The notes beneath the pieces are model-generated. The model saw only the letters and a list, made by a program, of their open reading frames with translations, was not told the DNA's origin and ran no database searches. From Anaerolineae bacterium (GTDB taxonomy: Bacteria; Chloroflexota; Anaerolineae; Aggregatilineales; Phototrophicaceae), in contig JALHNT010000043.1 in assembly GCA_022843385.1 (NCBI GenBank), positions 1-63,317 on the forward strand: a stretch of 63,317 bases of DNA, in the 5' to 3' direction. The first letter of the stretch is position 1, and each line of letters starts with the position of its first letter. This document shows, piece by piece, positions 1 through 9,066 of the stretch. The position numbers were made by a program, and so were the translations under genes.

Positions 1-1
1 A

Positions 2-115
2 CACGCCTGGGCGAACCTAAAGAAGAAAATCAAAAAAGCCAGCAAAACCTGCCCCGACATCATTCACAATATCAATCAGCAAATCAACAATATGCGTAAT
101 TCTAAATCCGTTTAA
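2..115 (+). pseudogene. C-terminal tail of an IS630-type transposase (cut by window edge)
   Basis: The open frame at the window edge reads HAWANLKKKIKK near its start and stops with TAA at 113-115. The H-A-W-A-N-L-K segment matches the end of the DDE domain of IS630-family transposases, where it follows the NPIE motif and the last catalytic Glu, both outside the window. A CTAG lies directly after the stop (116-119); IS630-type elements use TA or CTAG targets. The downstream DUF499 reading frame starts at this point. Seen: frame, motif and CTAG. Inferred: this is the right end of an inserted or abutting IS. Confidence 0.6.
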
Positions 116-117
116 CT

Positions 118-2295
118 AGAGTCGCCTTTGCACGGAATCTCTATAATGCCCCGGATCGGCTGCCAGCAGGCACGTTCGATGCCGTAATGACTTTCGTTCA
201 GTCGCTCACCGAAGCCGTCAAACGTTCCAGTGATTCGATGCTGCTGGTGTCTATCCCAGAGAGCGACATCGAAATCGGCGGTGAAGGCGGTAAAGCCTCG
301 CTGGATATCCTCGCCAAAACCATCGGGCGTATCGAGTCAGTGTGGAAGCCGGTCACAGCAACCGGGAGCTTCGAGATTGTGCGCCGCCGTCTGTTTTCAT
401 CGGAGATGGACTATGCCGCCCGCGATGCGGTGCTGTCCGCTTTCCGTGAGATGTATTCCGGCAATAGCAGTGAATTCCCGTCCGGTGTCGCTGAGGGCGA
501 TTATCAGCGCCGCATGAAGGAAGCCTATCCTATCCATCCCGAACTATTTGCGCGGTTGTACGAGGACTGGTCAACACTGGATCGTTTCCAGCGCACACGT
601 GGCGTGCTGCGTTTCATGGCAACGGTGATTCATCGGCTGTGGCAAGATAACGACCAATCGCTCATGATTATGCCGAGTTCAATCCCGTTGTGGGCAGCCA
701 CCGTCCGTAATGAGATGCTGCGTTATTTGCCGGAGAACTGGCCCGCTATCGTCGATGCGGATATTGATGGTGAGGACTCGAAGCCTTATCAACTGGACAA
801 GAGTATTCCGACGCTGGGACAGTATACCGCCAGCCGCCGGGTCGCCCGCTCCATTTTTGTGGGCAGCGCCCCATCCGTTGCTGGTCAAGCCGTGCGTGGC
901 GTAGAAGAAGTTCGTATCCGGTTGGCAACCGTCCAGCCCGGTGAGCAGTTGGCAGCGTTTAATGATGCTCTCCGCCGCATGAGCAATCAGTTGACCTACC
1001 TTTACACTGATGGCAGCCGCTAATGGTATGACACGCGCCCCACTGTGAATCGCATGGCACAGGATCGGGCGCAGAATATCAATCCTGATTGGGTCTATCA
1101 GGAAGCGATTGATCGTCTTCGTGCCGTCAAATACCGCCGCGAGGATTTTGCCGCCACCCACATCGCGCCTCAAAGTTCTGGGGATGTGGCTGACGAATGG
1201 CACACGAGGGTAGTCGTCCTTGCCCCAGAATATAGTCACAAGAAAGGCAATGGTGGCTCGGAAGCGCAGCGTGCCGCGCAGGAAATCCTTGAAAATCGCG
1301 GGAGTTCGCCTCGTCTCTATCGTAACATGCTGGTATTCATTGCCCCCGATGCCAACGACGCTGAGGCATGGGAGAAAGCGCTGCGCGAATATCTGGCGTG
1401 GAAATCCATTCATGATGAAGCTGAACCGCTCAACCTGGATGCTCAACAGCGTAAGCAGGTCGATGCCAATTGTAAGCGTACTGAAGAAACGTTACTTGTC
1501 CGCTTGCAAGAAACCTATAGCTGGCTGATTGTCCCGGTACATCCTGACCCTACTGGGCCGATTGAATATCAGGCACATCGCATCGCTGGACAGGACAGCT
1601 TTTATGATCGTGCTGCCCGCAAACTGCGCCAGAGCGAAATGCTCATTCCGCGCTGGTCGCTGGATAACTTACGTATGGAGCTTGACCGTTATTTGTGGCG
1701 TGACCAACCACATCTGGGACTTAAGCAGCTCTGGGAGTATCTCGCTCGCTACTGTTATCTGCCCCGCCTTTACAACGAGGATGTGCTGCTGGAAGCTGTA
1801 GGGGATGGTGTTGCCCGTGCCGACGCGCCGTTCGGTTATGCGACGATGGTGGGTTTAGATGGGGTCTATAAAGGACTCGCTTTCGGTCAACCAACAGCGA
1901 ACCTGTATTTTGATGACAATTCGATACTGGTGCGTCCTGAGATCGCTCAAGAGCAGATTGATAACCAAAGGCAGCAAACCATACAACCGCCCTCTATTCC
2001 GTCTTCTGAACGTTTTGGAACACCTACAGTTACACTCACTACACCACCCAGACCCAGGCTGACGACTCGCTATCATGGGACGGTTTCGCTCGACCCGCAG
2101 CGCGTCAACAAAGAGATGGCAACGATTGTGGAGGAGATTATCCAGCGCCTCACCAGCCTTACAGGTACGGATGTGGAAATTACCCTCGAAATCAGCGCCG
2201 TACGTCCGTCAGGATTCGATGATTCGACGGTTCGCACGATCAACGAAAACAGCCGCACCCTGAAGTTCAAGAGCCATGGGTTTGAGGGCGAGTAA
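118..2295 (+). pseudogene. DUF499-family ATPase, 5'-truncated and with an in-frame stop
   Basis: The frame is readable from about 118 (RVAFARNLYNAPDRLP) through the first methionine at 187 to TAA at 1021-1023. It continues in the same phase after that stop (WYDTRPTVNRMAQ) to 2295. Family members normally have an aromatic residue where the stop lies, so one base change (TAT/TAC to TAA) explains it. About 725 codons remain; full proteins are around 1000 residues and carry the Walker A at the missing N-terminus. DUF499 ATPases occur in defence-type gene clusters beside DUF1156 methyltransferases and helicases; no such partner is in the window. Truncation and nonsense change both argue it is dead. 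Alternative: two separately translated fragments, which is less likely. Confidence 0.82.
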
Positions 2296-2438
2296 CGGAG
2301 TATTAGCCTGAAGGAGTGCATAGTTAGTAAGTGGCTAAAGGGCTGGAAGTTTTGACGGCTCAAACTGGAATGTTACAGCCTTTGCCTGACCCCGATTTGC
2401 GATAATGAGAGAAAAATTCGCCTATCGGGAGACAACAC

Positions 2439-2816
2439 ATGTCAAAAAAATCAGTGCGGCGCAGCCTCAGCATGACGCAGGAGATGCGGGATCGTCTGGC
2501 GCTGCTGGTGAGTAAACAACCCCGCGATACCACTGAAGCCGACCTCATCCGCGAAGCTATCCGTCTGTATCTAGATAATCAGGATGACCTCATCGGCAGC
2601 CGCAAGCACTTCCAGAAGTTGCAGCAAGATCGGCTGGATCGGCTGGAATCCGCTTTCGCCTTTCACCTGAATGTACTGGTTTACCTGTTGGCAGCGTTGG
2701 AACCGCAAGGCAGCCCGGAACGGATCGCCGATGCCATCATCGCTGCCCGCCGTGACGGTGAAACCCTGCTGGCACAGATGAACGCTGTTCGTCAGATGAA
2801 GGCTGCTAAACATTGA
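2439..2816 (+). CDS. Ribbon-helix-helix accessory protein paired with relaxase
   Basis: This 125-residue protein starts with a basic strand and helix pattern (SKKSVRRSLSMTQEMRDRL, then an ADLIREAIRLYL helix at about residues 35-48) typical of CopG/Arc-type DNA-binding proteins. The second half is helical with a hydrophobic stretch near residues 75-90 that could mediate oligomerisation. The start has GGGAG ten bases upstream and a GATAAT -10-like box at 2400-2405. Its stop overlaps the TTG start of the following relaxase-like gene (TTGA), which implies translational coupling. Known: small RHH proteins often act as relaxosome accessory factors bound at oriT. Inferred: same role here. Confidence 0.7.
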   Translation: MSKKSVRRSLSMTQEMRDRLALLVSKQPRDTTEADLIREAIRLYLDNQDDLIGSRKHFQKLQQDRLDRLESAFAFHLNVLVYLLAALEPQGSPERIADAIIAARRDGETLLAQMNAVRQMKAAKH

Positions 2817-3487
2817 GCAAAGCCATCATCGTCGTGGATTTCGCCTACAAAGGCACCCAGCGCAAAGGGCATGGCACGGGTCGTAAGGGGCTGAGTTCCA
2901 CGCTCAAATATTTGCAGTATAGGGACAAGGTGCAGAACCAGCTTGCCGCGAACCAGGATTATGAGCGCTGGCAGGATCGCGGCATGGGCATCCACTGGCG
3001 CGACATCCTGCAGAACAGCAACGACCTTCAGAGCAAACATGTCCTAGCATGGACATGGGTGATTTCGCCTGCGCCTGATCTGATGGCGCTCATCCCGGAG
3101 GAAGAACGACGCGATCTTGTCTGCGACCTGACCGAGCGCATCGTCGAGGATTACTATCTGGAGCGCGGTTTCGAGGTGCCGGAGTACAGCTATACTCTGC
3201 ATGACCGCGAGGCAAAGATGGAAGATGAAGGCGAAACGATGCAGCAGCTTCATACCCATGTCGTCTTACCGGGAACCGCACCGTTGGATGGAGTAGACCG
3301 GGCAGCGGTGTACAACAACAAAGAGCGCGGGCATGATGTACTGTTCCGCGAAATTGCCAGCCGCCACTTCAGCGCGGCACTGGATCGGATTGTCGGTCCA
3401 GACTGGCAGTTGGTGCGTGAAGAACGGGAAATCGAACCGGAGCAACCAGAACCGAATGACCTGGATGCCTGGTTTCCGCGAAGCTGA
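2813..3487 (+). CDS. Small relaxase-like mobilization protein
   Basis: The 224-residue protein shows a His-containing segment YTLHDRE at about 126-132 and then QQLHTHVVLPG at about 145-155. This resembles motif III of HUH relaxases (spaced His plus HxH followed by a hydrophobic strand). Candidate catalytic tyrosines are Y33 and Y36 in KYLQYRD. It starts at TTG inside the stop of the RHH gene. There is no helicase or primase domain and it is shorter than most relaxases, so it may be a minimal mobilization protein or a 3'-truncated one. It converges on the HU/coupling-protein remnant, which supports a conjugative origin. The family name cannot be fixed by eye. Confidence 0.6.
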   Translation: MSKAIIVVDFAYKGTQRKGHGTGRKGLSSTLKYLQYRDKVQNQLAANQDYERWQDRGMGIHWRDILQNSNDLQSKHVLAWTWVISPAPDLMALIPEEERRDLVCDLTERIVEDYYLERGFEVPEYSYTLHDREAKMEDEGETMQQLHTHVVLPGTAPLDGVDRAAVYNNKERGHDVLFREIASRHFSAALDRIVGPDWQLVREEREIEPEQPEPNDLDAWFPRS

Positions 3488-3546
3488 AGATGAGGGTGTG
3501 TTTACTGGCTTTGCCAACGGTAGATATTCGCGCGGTCTGGTAACAA

Positions 3547-3849
3547 TCACGCCGATTCATGTAGTTCCCCGGAGTGATTCAGCCGCTCCTTTAACTGCTT
3601 ACTTAGCCGCAGGGTCACGCGCTGGATATAGCGGGGTGCTTGGCCGCTGACGAGCATTCCGCCATGTTCGCCTCGGTCAATCGTCTGGACTTCCAACACA
3701 AAGAGATGCTCCAGTTCAATCCGTCCGCCGCTCACCAGTGCTTCGGTCCAGACCTCAATCAGCGCTTCCAGCATCACCTGCACCTCACGGTTTTTCAGCT
3801 GGGTGCGCCGCCCGATTTCGCGGATCATCTTGTTCTTGGTCAGGGTCAT
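3547..3849 (-). CDS. HU/IHF-like DNA-binding protein, copy 1
   Basis: One hundred residues begin MTLTKNKMIREIGRRTQLKN, the first helix of the HU fold, followed by the second helix (VQVMLEALIEVWTEALVSGG) and a RIELEHLFVLEV strand. The canonical beta-arm RNP segment is absent; the C-terminus is instead basic (RLSKQLKERL). The start overlaps the stop of the coupling-protein remnant by four bases, so they formed one operon. A second copy with the same N-terminus and the same overlap lies at 12214-12513. Possible role: relaxosome or nucleoid accessory factor of a mobile element. Confidence 0.75.
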   Translation of the reverse strand: MTLTKNKMIREIGRRTQLKNREVQVMLEALIEVWTEALVSGGRIELEHLFVLEVQTIDRGEHGGMLVSGQAPRYIQRVTLRLSKQLKERLNHSGELHESA

Positions 3850-4496
3850 GGAGTCACCTCTTTCACAGTACGCTTGCGCTTTTCATGCCGGTTACGCATT
3901 TCACTCGTGCTGATGGTCTGAACGCTGCCATTGGTTTGCTTCCGAGTCTCAGCGGCGACTCTCGCCATCAATGGGGCTATTTCCAGGGTGGACGGTGTCG
4001 TTGCGGCGGACTCATATGTATTCGAGTTGGGAACAGCGGGTATGGGCGTTTCGACAGGCTGCAAATTGAGCGAAATACCCCGTTCCAGTAGCAGCGGCTG
4101 GACATCCTTTGCCGCAATGAGCCGCTGCTTCCAGTCGATCCGCTCGTAGAAGCGGGTCAGACGCGTATTCAGGACAACCTGCGTCGCAAAGCCTGCTTCG
4201 ACGTAGCGGGCGAAGATGGTGCAGTTGCCGACCTGCGGCGTGATGACCTCATCAACGGTCAGCAGCGGACGCTGGCGCAGATGGCTGTTGGGATCATCGG
4301 CATTGGCATCGGTAGTCGCCGTACCACTGGCCTTGCTGTAGAACTCAGCGGTGTCGGCATCACAACCACCGTAGATGACCTGTGTTGCCAGACCGGTGAG
4401 CAACGCCTGTGTGCCTTCATTGCCATAGATCATGTGGAACTGCCCCTTCGTCTGGGCACCGATGAGGATGTGTTGGACGGGGATGTCGAGTCGATA
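3846..4496 (-). pseudogene. Type IV coupling protein (TraG/VirD4-like), C-terminal remnant, copy 1
   Basis: The longest ATG-started frame begins at 4433, but homology to copy 2 runs upstream to about 4491 (DIPVQHILIGAQTKGQ) before an in-frame TAG at 4497-4499. The segment GNEGTQALLTGLATQVIYGG-CDADTAEFYSKASG matches the part of TraG/TraD-type ATPases that lies after Walker B, where coupling proteins have a QS/AQ motif followed by the (S/T)TQVV strand. Walker A and B are missing. The tail (about 120 residues) is low in complexity and diverges from copy 2. It cannot be a working ATPase and is probably a relic of an ICE or conjugative plasmid. Confidence 0.72.
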
Positions 4497-4501
4497 CTAA
4501 G

Positions 4502-4519
4502 CTGACAGCTATTTGTCAG
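4502..4519. repeat. 6-bp inverted repeat at the cargo/coupling-protein junction
   Basis: CTGACA-gctatt-TGTCAG is a perfect 6-bp hairpin exactly between the broken end of the coupling-protein remnant and the 3' end of the response-regulator gene. It has no T-tract on either strand, so it would be a weak terminator at best. It could also be a scar of the junction. Confidence 0.35.
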
Positions 4520-4536
4520 GGCGTTTCAAGATCAAT

Positions 4537-5223
4537 TCAACCTCCAATGACGCCATTGTCATCAGGCATAGCAGAGGAACTACCAAGCCCGGCTTCACGC
4601 GCGCGTATTGCGGCCTGCGCTCGGTCAGCAACCTGAAGCTTGCTGAAGATATTGGATACATGGTTGCGGACCGTCTTCATGCTGATCACCAGTTTTTCGG
4701 CGATTTCGCCATTCGTCTGCCCATCGGCAATGAAGGACAAGATTTCTCGTTCACGCTCGGTCAGTTCGGGGAATAGCTCAGGGCGCGATGCAGGCTCTAA
4801 ACTGGCAAAGAACTGCATCAGCCGGGCGGCGATTTCCGGGCTGAACAATGACTCGCCATTCGCGACCGCGCGCACCGCCCGCAGTAGCACGCCTTGATCC
4901 GCACCCTTCAGCACATAGCCACGCGCCCCTACGCGCATCACCGCGAAAACAGTGTCGTCATCCTGGAACATGGTCAGCACCACGATTCCGATATGGGGGC
5001 TGGTTCGGAGAATCTGGCGCGTCGCCTCGATCCCGTTGAGGTCGGGCATTTGAATATCCATCAGGATCACATCGGGCTGGAGATCGGCAGCCAGCCTCAA
5101 GGCTTCCTTGCCGCTGGCTGCCTCGCCCACCACCTCAATGTCCGGAATGGATACCAGCAGCGCCCGCAGTCCGTCTCGAAACAGGGTGTGATCGTCAGCA
5201 ATGAGGACGCGAATCTTGTCCAT
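4537..5223 (-). CDS. NarL/LuxR-type response regulator
   Basis: The 228-residue protein has a REC domain at 1-120 with the acidic pair D10/D11, the phospho-acceptor D56 in LMDIQMPD, T84 (VLTMF) and K105 (VLKGAD). A GerE-type helix-turn-helix follows at about 152-215 (LTEREREILSFIADGQTNGEIAEKL). It starts two bases after the stop of the histidine kinase gene, so the two are co-transcribed and almost certainly cognate. It is the first cargo gene inside the duplicated coupling-protein fragments. Targets are unknown; the downstream minus-strand cluster 7397-11568 is a plausible regulon. Confidence 0.93.
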   Translation of the reverse strand: MDKIRVLIADDHTLFRDGLRALLVSIPDIEVVGEAASGKEALRLAADLQPDVILMDIQMPDLNGIEATRQILRTSPHIGIVVLTMFQDDDTVFAVMRVGARGYVLKGADQGVLLRAVRAVANGESLFSPEIAARLMQFFASLEPASRPELFPELTEREREILSFIADGQTNGEIAEKLVISMKTVRNHVSNIFSKLQVADRAQAAIRAREAGLGSSSAMPDDNGVIGG

Positions 5224-5225
5224 CG

Positions 5226-7322
5226 CTACATTCCAGCCACTGAAGCGTAGGCGAGAGCCAATGGCAGATGTGCCGTAATGCCTGTGCCACCCTGGGGCAG
5301 TGTTTCAGCAGTACATTGTCCACCTAACTCCTCGGCGCGTTCGCGCATCGAGATCAACCCGACACCCGCCCGAACTGCACCGGGAAGTCCGCGCCCATCA
5401 TCCAGAATTTCCAGACACAGGTCATCAGGCAGGGACAAACGGACATAGCAGTGATGCGCCCCGGCATGGCGGCTCACATTATTCATCGCTTCAAGGGCAA
5501 TTCGGTAAGCAGCGACTTCGACGGCAGCAGGCAAGGGCGGCGGATTTTCTGGAGCTTCCAGCGTGATTTGCAGCCCCTGTAACTGGTTGTGTGAGGTGAT
5601 GTGTGCCTTCAACGCGCCGACCAGTCCAAGTTCATCGAGGGCTGGAGGACGCAGATCGTAAGCGATGCGCCGAATGTCTGCCAGCGCCTCCTGCATCTGT
5701 GCCTTTAATTCTGCTGCCATCCGCTGAACCGCACCCGTATCACTATCCGCCAGATTGTGGATCGCATCTAGCTTGAACGACATGGCGGCGAGAACGGGGC
5801 CAAGCCCATCATGCAGGTCACGGCGAAGCCGCCGCCGCTCTTCTTCACGGGTGGTCACCAGTCGCTCACGGGAATGCTGCAAGTCCTGTGTCAGCCGGAC
5901 GTTGTAGGCGGCAACACCTGTCTGCCGAGCGATGGTTTCCAACAGCCGCCTGTCCGCGTTGGAGAACGATTCACCTGGCGAACGGGGCGCGAGAATCAAC
6001 TGCCCGATGACTTCCATCTGACAAACCAGCGGCAGATTTTCCACCTCGCCGGTGTTTTTCGGCGCAACCGCGTTAGGGCGAAGGTATTCTGCAGCAATAC
6101 TGACCCTCTCACCATCCTTCAACGTAATCGCTGCATAAGGCAGTTTGAGAGCTTCAGCCACCGTCTCCACGATGGTCGGCAGCACCGACTGCGAAGCGAC
6201 AACGACTTCGAGCCGTTCGGAAAGCCGACCCAATACGGCATACGGATCGTCACGCTCGCCATACATCAGGCGATTGACGCCGCGTTGCAGACGCTCACGC
6301 AGCGGTTGAAATGAGATAGCAATGATGCCGGTTCCCACGAGAGAGATGGGCAGACTGCCACCTGCCTGGAGGAGGCTCCCTAATGTGCCGACGATGATGA
6401 CGTACAATGCCACGATGAGGGCAGTCAGCAAGCCATAGACCAGCGTTCGATTGACGAGGATATGAATATCCCACAACCGGTAGCGCAGGATAGACACCCC
6501 GGTAGCGACAACGATGGTGACGAGCGTAATATCGGTGGCAATGATGCTCAGTTCCTGGTTCAGCGGGTTGTTGGGCGAGAGGAGCCAAGGAATACCGCCC
6601 AGAATATTGCCCACAATGACAATGACTCCCGCGACTGCCAACCCCTTCAATTGCGCCCGTTCTATTCCAGCAGCGTGTCGAAAGCGGACGACGATGGACG
6701 CAATTGAGCCGAAAATGCCCACAAGAAGAAAGGGTGCCGCGAGGGTCATCAGCGCGTTCATCACCGCTTCGCTGCCTCGGATTCCATAAGGATTGGATGC
6801 TGGAATCCCCAGCGCTTCAAGCGACCCTGGGTAGAAAGCCATGCTAAACGTGTAAGCAGCAATGCCTAGCCCCGCTGCCCAGGCGACAAGTCGCCAGCGC
6901 GCCGACAGGACTTTTCCCTCGGGGAACAGGAGCATGGTCAGCGTGATGGGGAGCAGCGTGTTCGGAATCCATATCCAGATACTCAACCAGCGCGCCAATG
7001 CCGTGCCCGGCATCGGCATGACAAGCTCACTATACAAAGCGTACCCCGCCGACAGCATATTCAACGCACTTAGAAACCCAATAGTACAGAATATCCAGCC
7101 GATCGGGTTGCGCGGGTGACGCGAGGCGACCAGCGCGCCGACCACGCCGTAGGTGATGGTCAGCAAAGGGGTAAAAAATTGGTGGCTAAAGGTCACGCCT
7201 CGCCCACTGACGATCAGCGCCATGATGCTAATCACCAGCCCGGACAGGACCACCACGACGGCGATCACCGCAATTGACCAGGACAGACGACGGGCAGTTT
7301 TCTCGCTCATAAGGACTTTCAT
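5226..7322 (-). CDS. Membrane sensor histidine kinase (HisKA_3 type)
   Basis: The 698-residue protein has about nine hydrophobic segments in residues 15-340, then a GAF-like region at about 375-475. A HisKA_3 dimerisation domain follows with the phospho-acceptor H504 in RRDLHDGLGPVLA, then an HATPase with the N box at about 611-620 (EAMNNVSRHA) and DDGRGL at 641-646. The large multi-pass N-terminus, rather than a periplasmic loop, suggests it senses something within the membrane. The response regulator gene follows two bases downstream. Domain order is that of NarX/DegS/LiaS-like kinases that pair with NarL-type regulators. Confidence 0.92.
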   Translation of the reverse strand: MKVLMSEKTARRLSWSIAVIAVVVVLSGLVISIMALIVSGRGVTFSHQFFTPLLTITYGVVGALVASRHPRNPIGWIFCTIGFLSALNMLSAGYALYSELVMPMPGTALARWLSIWIWIPNTLLPITLTMLLFPEGKVLSARWRLVAWAAGLGIAAYTFSMAFYPGSLEALGIPASNPYGIRGSEAVMNALMTLAAPFLLVGIFGSIASIVVRFRHAAGIERAQLKGLAVAGVIVIVGNILGGIPWLLSPNNPLNQELSIIATDITLVTIVVATGVSILRYRLWDIHILVNRTLVYGLLTALIVALYVIIVGTLGSLLQAGGSLPISLVGTGIIAISFQPLRERLQRGVNRLMYGERDDPYAVLGRLSERLEVVVASQSVLPTIVETVAEALKLPYAAITLKDGERVSIAAEYLRPNAVAPKNTGEVENLPLVCQMEVIGQLILAPRSPGESFSNADRRLLETIARQTGVAAYNVRLTQDLQHSRERLVTTREEERRRLRRDLHDGLGPVLAAMSFKLDAIHNLADSDTGAVQRMAAELKAQMQEALADIRRIAYDLRPPALDELGLVGALKAHITSHNQLQGLQITLEAPENPPPLPAAVEVAAYRIALEAMNNVSRHAGAHHCYVRLSLPDDLCLEILDDGRGLPGAVRAGVGLISMRERAEELGGQCTAETLPQGGTGITAHLPLALAYASVAGM

Positions 7323-7396
7323 TCTGAAATCTTTTCGCGTAGATGCATAGACACAATCCTATCATGTACAGCTACTCTGCTGCGCAGAGGTGGCGC

Positions 7397-8041
7397 TTAC
7401 CTTTGGATCAGCAGCGCGATGCCAATAAGGAGCGGCGCGAGATGGTGCAGCACAGGATAGTAAATGTCGCCTGGGCGAACGACGATCATAACCAGCAGCC
7501 ACCCTAGATTCCAAATGATTGTCGCCCAGCCTGCCCACGCTGGGACCAGTCCGGTTTGCAGTAGAGACGCTCCAAAAGCCGCCTGAGCCAGAAACGCCAG
7601 AACGACATACAGCGCAATCTGCGGATAGATCCAATCCCGCTTACCGAGGTACGCGGTTTCGGCGGCGACGACAACCACTGCACCAAACAGATAAGCCACC
7701 ATGCCCAACCATGACAGCACAGATTCTCCCTCAGCGCGCAGCATGTCCTCTAGCAGTGCCAGACCGAGAACCGTCGCCAGAACCGCTGCGATGACCAAGC
7801 CCCGTTCCCAGATCAAGTGAGAAGAGGACTCATCGATCTGCCATTTCAAGAACGCTCTGCCCGTGAAGAGAACGCCACCCAATGTGAACACGACAAAGCA
7901 CAGGACAAGCAGATTGGCGGCAACGGTGCGCGTCGATAATCCCTGAGCGGCCGTCGCGCTCAGCAGTGCCAAACCTGCCCCTATGGCGATGAGGGTAGTG
8001 ATGGTGAGAATTCCTGTGCGCGAGGTGATCCAAATCCTCAT
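7397..8041 (-). CDS. Multi-pass membrane protein, unknown function
   Basis: The 214-residue protein has about six or seven hydrophobic segments (roughly 10-30, 40-62, 80-97, 107-130, 138-160, 165-185, 192-210) and few charged residues. No family is recognised with confidence. Its ATG overlaps the stop of the upstream cupin gene (ATGA at 8038-8041), so both are translated from one message. It ends 74 bases before the histidine kinase start. Confidence 0.75.
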   Translation of the reverse strand: MRIWITSRTGILTITTLIAIGAGLALLSATAAQGLSTRTVAANLLVLCFVVFTLGGVLFTGRAFLKWQIDESSSHLIWERGLVIAAVLATVLGLALLEDMLRAEGESVLSWLGMVAYLFGAVVVVAAETAYLGKRDWIYPQIALYVVLAFLAQAAFGASLLQTGLVPAWAGWATIIWNLGWLLVMIVVRPGDIYYPVLHHLAPLLIGIALLIQR

Positions 8042-8577
8042 GAGGTTGCTCCTCGATAGCCGAGAAGGCGTCCGAAAGGTGCAAGCGTCATCAGCAACCG
8101 CTGCACAAGTCGTGGCGGTTTCGTCACCCGGATAACCTGATCGTACTCGCGTAGCAATACAGCCAGATGCAATAGATTGGCCGGTATTCCCTTCTCCGTG
8201 AGCTTTCCCACCCTAGCAAGCGCGAAGTAGGTATCGAAAAAGTCTTCGATGTTAAGTGCCGGGCGGAACTCCTGAATGGCGTGCGCCTCTTCATCGCCGT
8301 CATTCCAGAAGTAATGCGGCACATTGCGCGGGATGTCGAGGCTTTCACCTGCTCGGACCACCCGTTCAGTGCCTGCAACCCGAAATCGAAGCGTGCCGGA
8401 GATGACCTCGCAGCGACTTTCTTGGAACGGATGGACATGCTCTGGTTCGGCGGGCTGCCCTTGTGGATGAAAGCTCTCCATGCGGAGGTAAGTACCTCCA
8501 GTATCGGTGGTAGTTTGGAGAAAAATAGTCCGCTGCCCGGTACGTGGGTTCAGGATTTCACTGCCAGATGTCACCAT
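8038..8577 (-). CDS. Cupin-domain protein
   Basis: About 179 residues starting MVTSGSEILNPRTGQ. The first cupin motif is seen as PEHVHPFQESRCEVISG (H-x-H, E), and the second as GESLDIPRNVPHYFWNDG. Together these give the usual 2-His/Glu/His metal site. The long C-terminus (about 105-179) is helical and belongs to a cupin subtype seen in actinobacteria and Chloroflexota; the substrate is unknown. The frame is open much further upstream, but that part is antisense-like overlap with the DUF6220 gene, so the internal ATG was chosen. Confidence 0.82.
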   Translation of the reverse strand: MVTSGSEILNPRTGQRTIFLQTTTDTGGTYLRMESFHPQGQPAEPEHVHPFQESRCEVISGTLRFRVAGTERVVRAGESLDIPRNVPHYFWNDGDEEAHAIQEFRPALNIEDFFDTYFALARVGKLTEKGIPANLLHLAVLLREYDQVIRVTKPPRLVQRLLMTLAPFGRLLGYRGATS

Positions 8578-8600
8578 ATACTTTGTTCTCCTGTGGTGAA

Positions 8601-9050
8601 CTATCTTTGCGGGGCATTTGACGGAGAGGAAGAAGCCAGCGCTTGACCTGCTGCATCTGAACTGTTCCCTTCGCGGACTAATTGCCACGTGCGTATTGCA
8701 AGGAACACGGCAGCACCGAAGAGCAGCACAGCCAGCACCGGATGCAGCGCGGCGATGATTGGGGCGGATCCCCGCAGGAAGATGACGACATCCGCCAGCA
8801 GAACGTAGACAACAAAGGCGATCCATGTGAAGAGCTTCATGGGGCGCGGCAAACGACCGACGTACGCCAGCAAAACCATGAGCAGCGGCGCGATTGCCAA
8901 TCCATGCCCCAGTCCGATGTGGCTTTGCAGGCTTGGGCGTCCGCCTATAAAGGTCAACCCAATCAGAAAGACCTGCGTCAAGATCCCAGCCACAAACAAC
9001 CATACGACGGCGGCATAAGCATAGCGGCATGTGCGTACTCTCGACTCCAT
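8601..9050 (-). CDS. DUF6220-like small membrane protein
   Basis: The 149-residue protein has four hydrophobic helices, with a conserved H-x-G-L-G-H-type segment (SHIGLGHGLAIAPLL) and ALHPVLAVLLFG in the last helix. This is the pattern of the DUF6220 family. A strong Shine-Dalgarno (GGAGG) lies five bases before the ATG. It sits 23 bases upstream of the cupin gene in the same direction. Conserved intramembrane histidines could bind haem or metal, which would fit the nearby cytochrome, but this is speculation. Confidence 0.75.
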   Translation of the reverse strand: MESRVRTCRYAYAAVVWLFVAGILTQVFLIGLTFIGGRPSLQSHIGLGHGLAIAPLLMVLLAYVGRLPRPMKLFTWIAFVVYVLLADVVIFLRGSAPIIAALHPVLAVLLFGAAVFLAIRTWQLVREGNSSDAAGQALASSSPSNAPQR

Positions 9051-9066
9051 CTTGTCCTCCGAAATG

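Noticed and set aside
8578..9030. N-terminal extension of the cupin frame
   Set aside because: It overlaps the DUF6220 gene in another frame and is not protein-like; the ATG at 8577 fits the cupin start.
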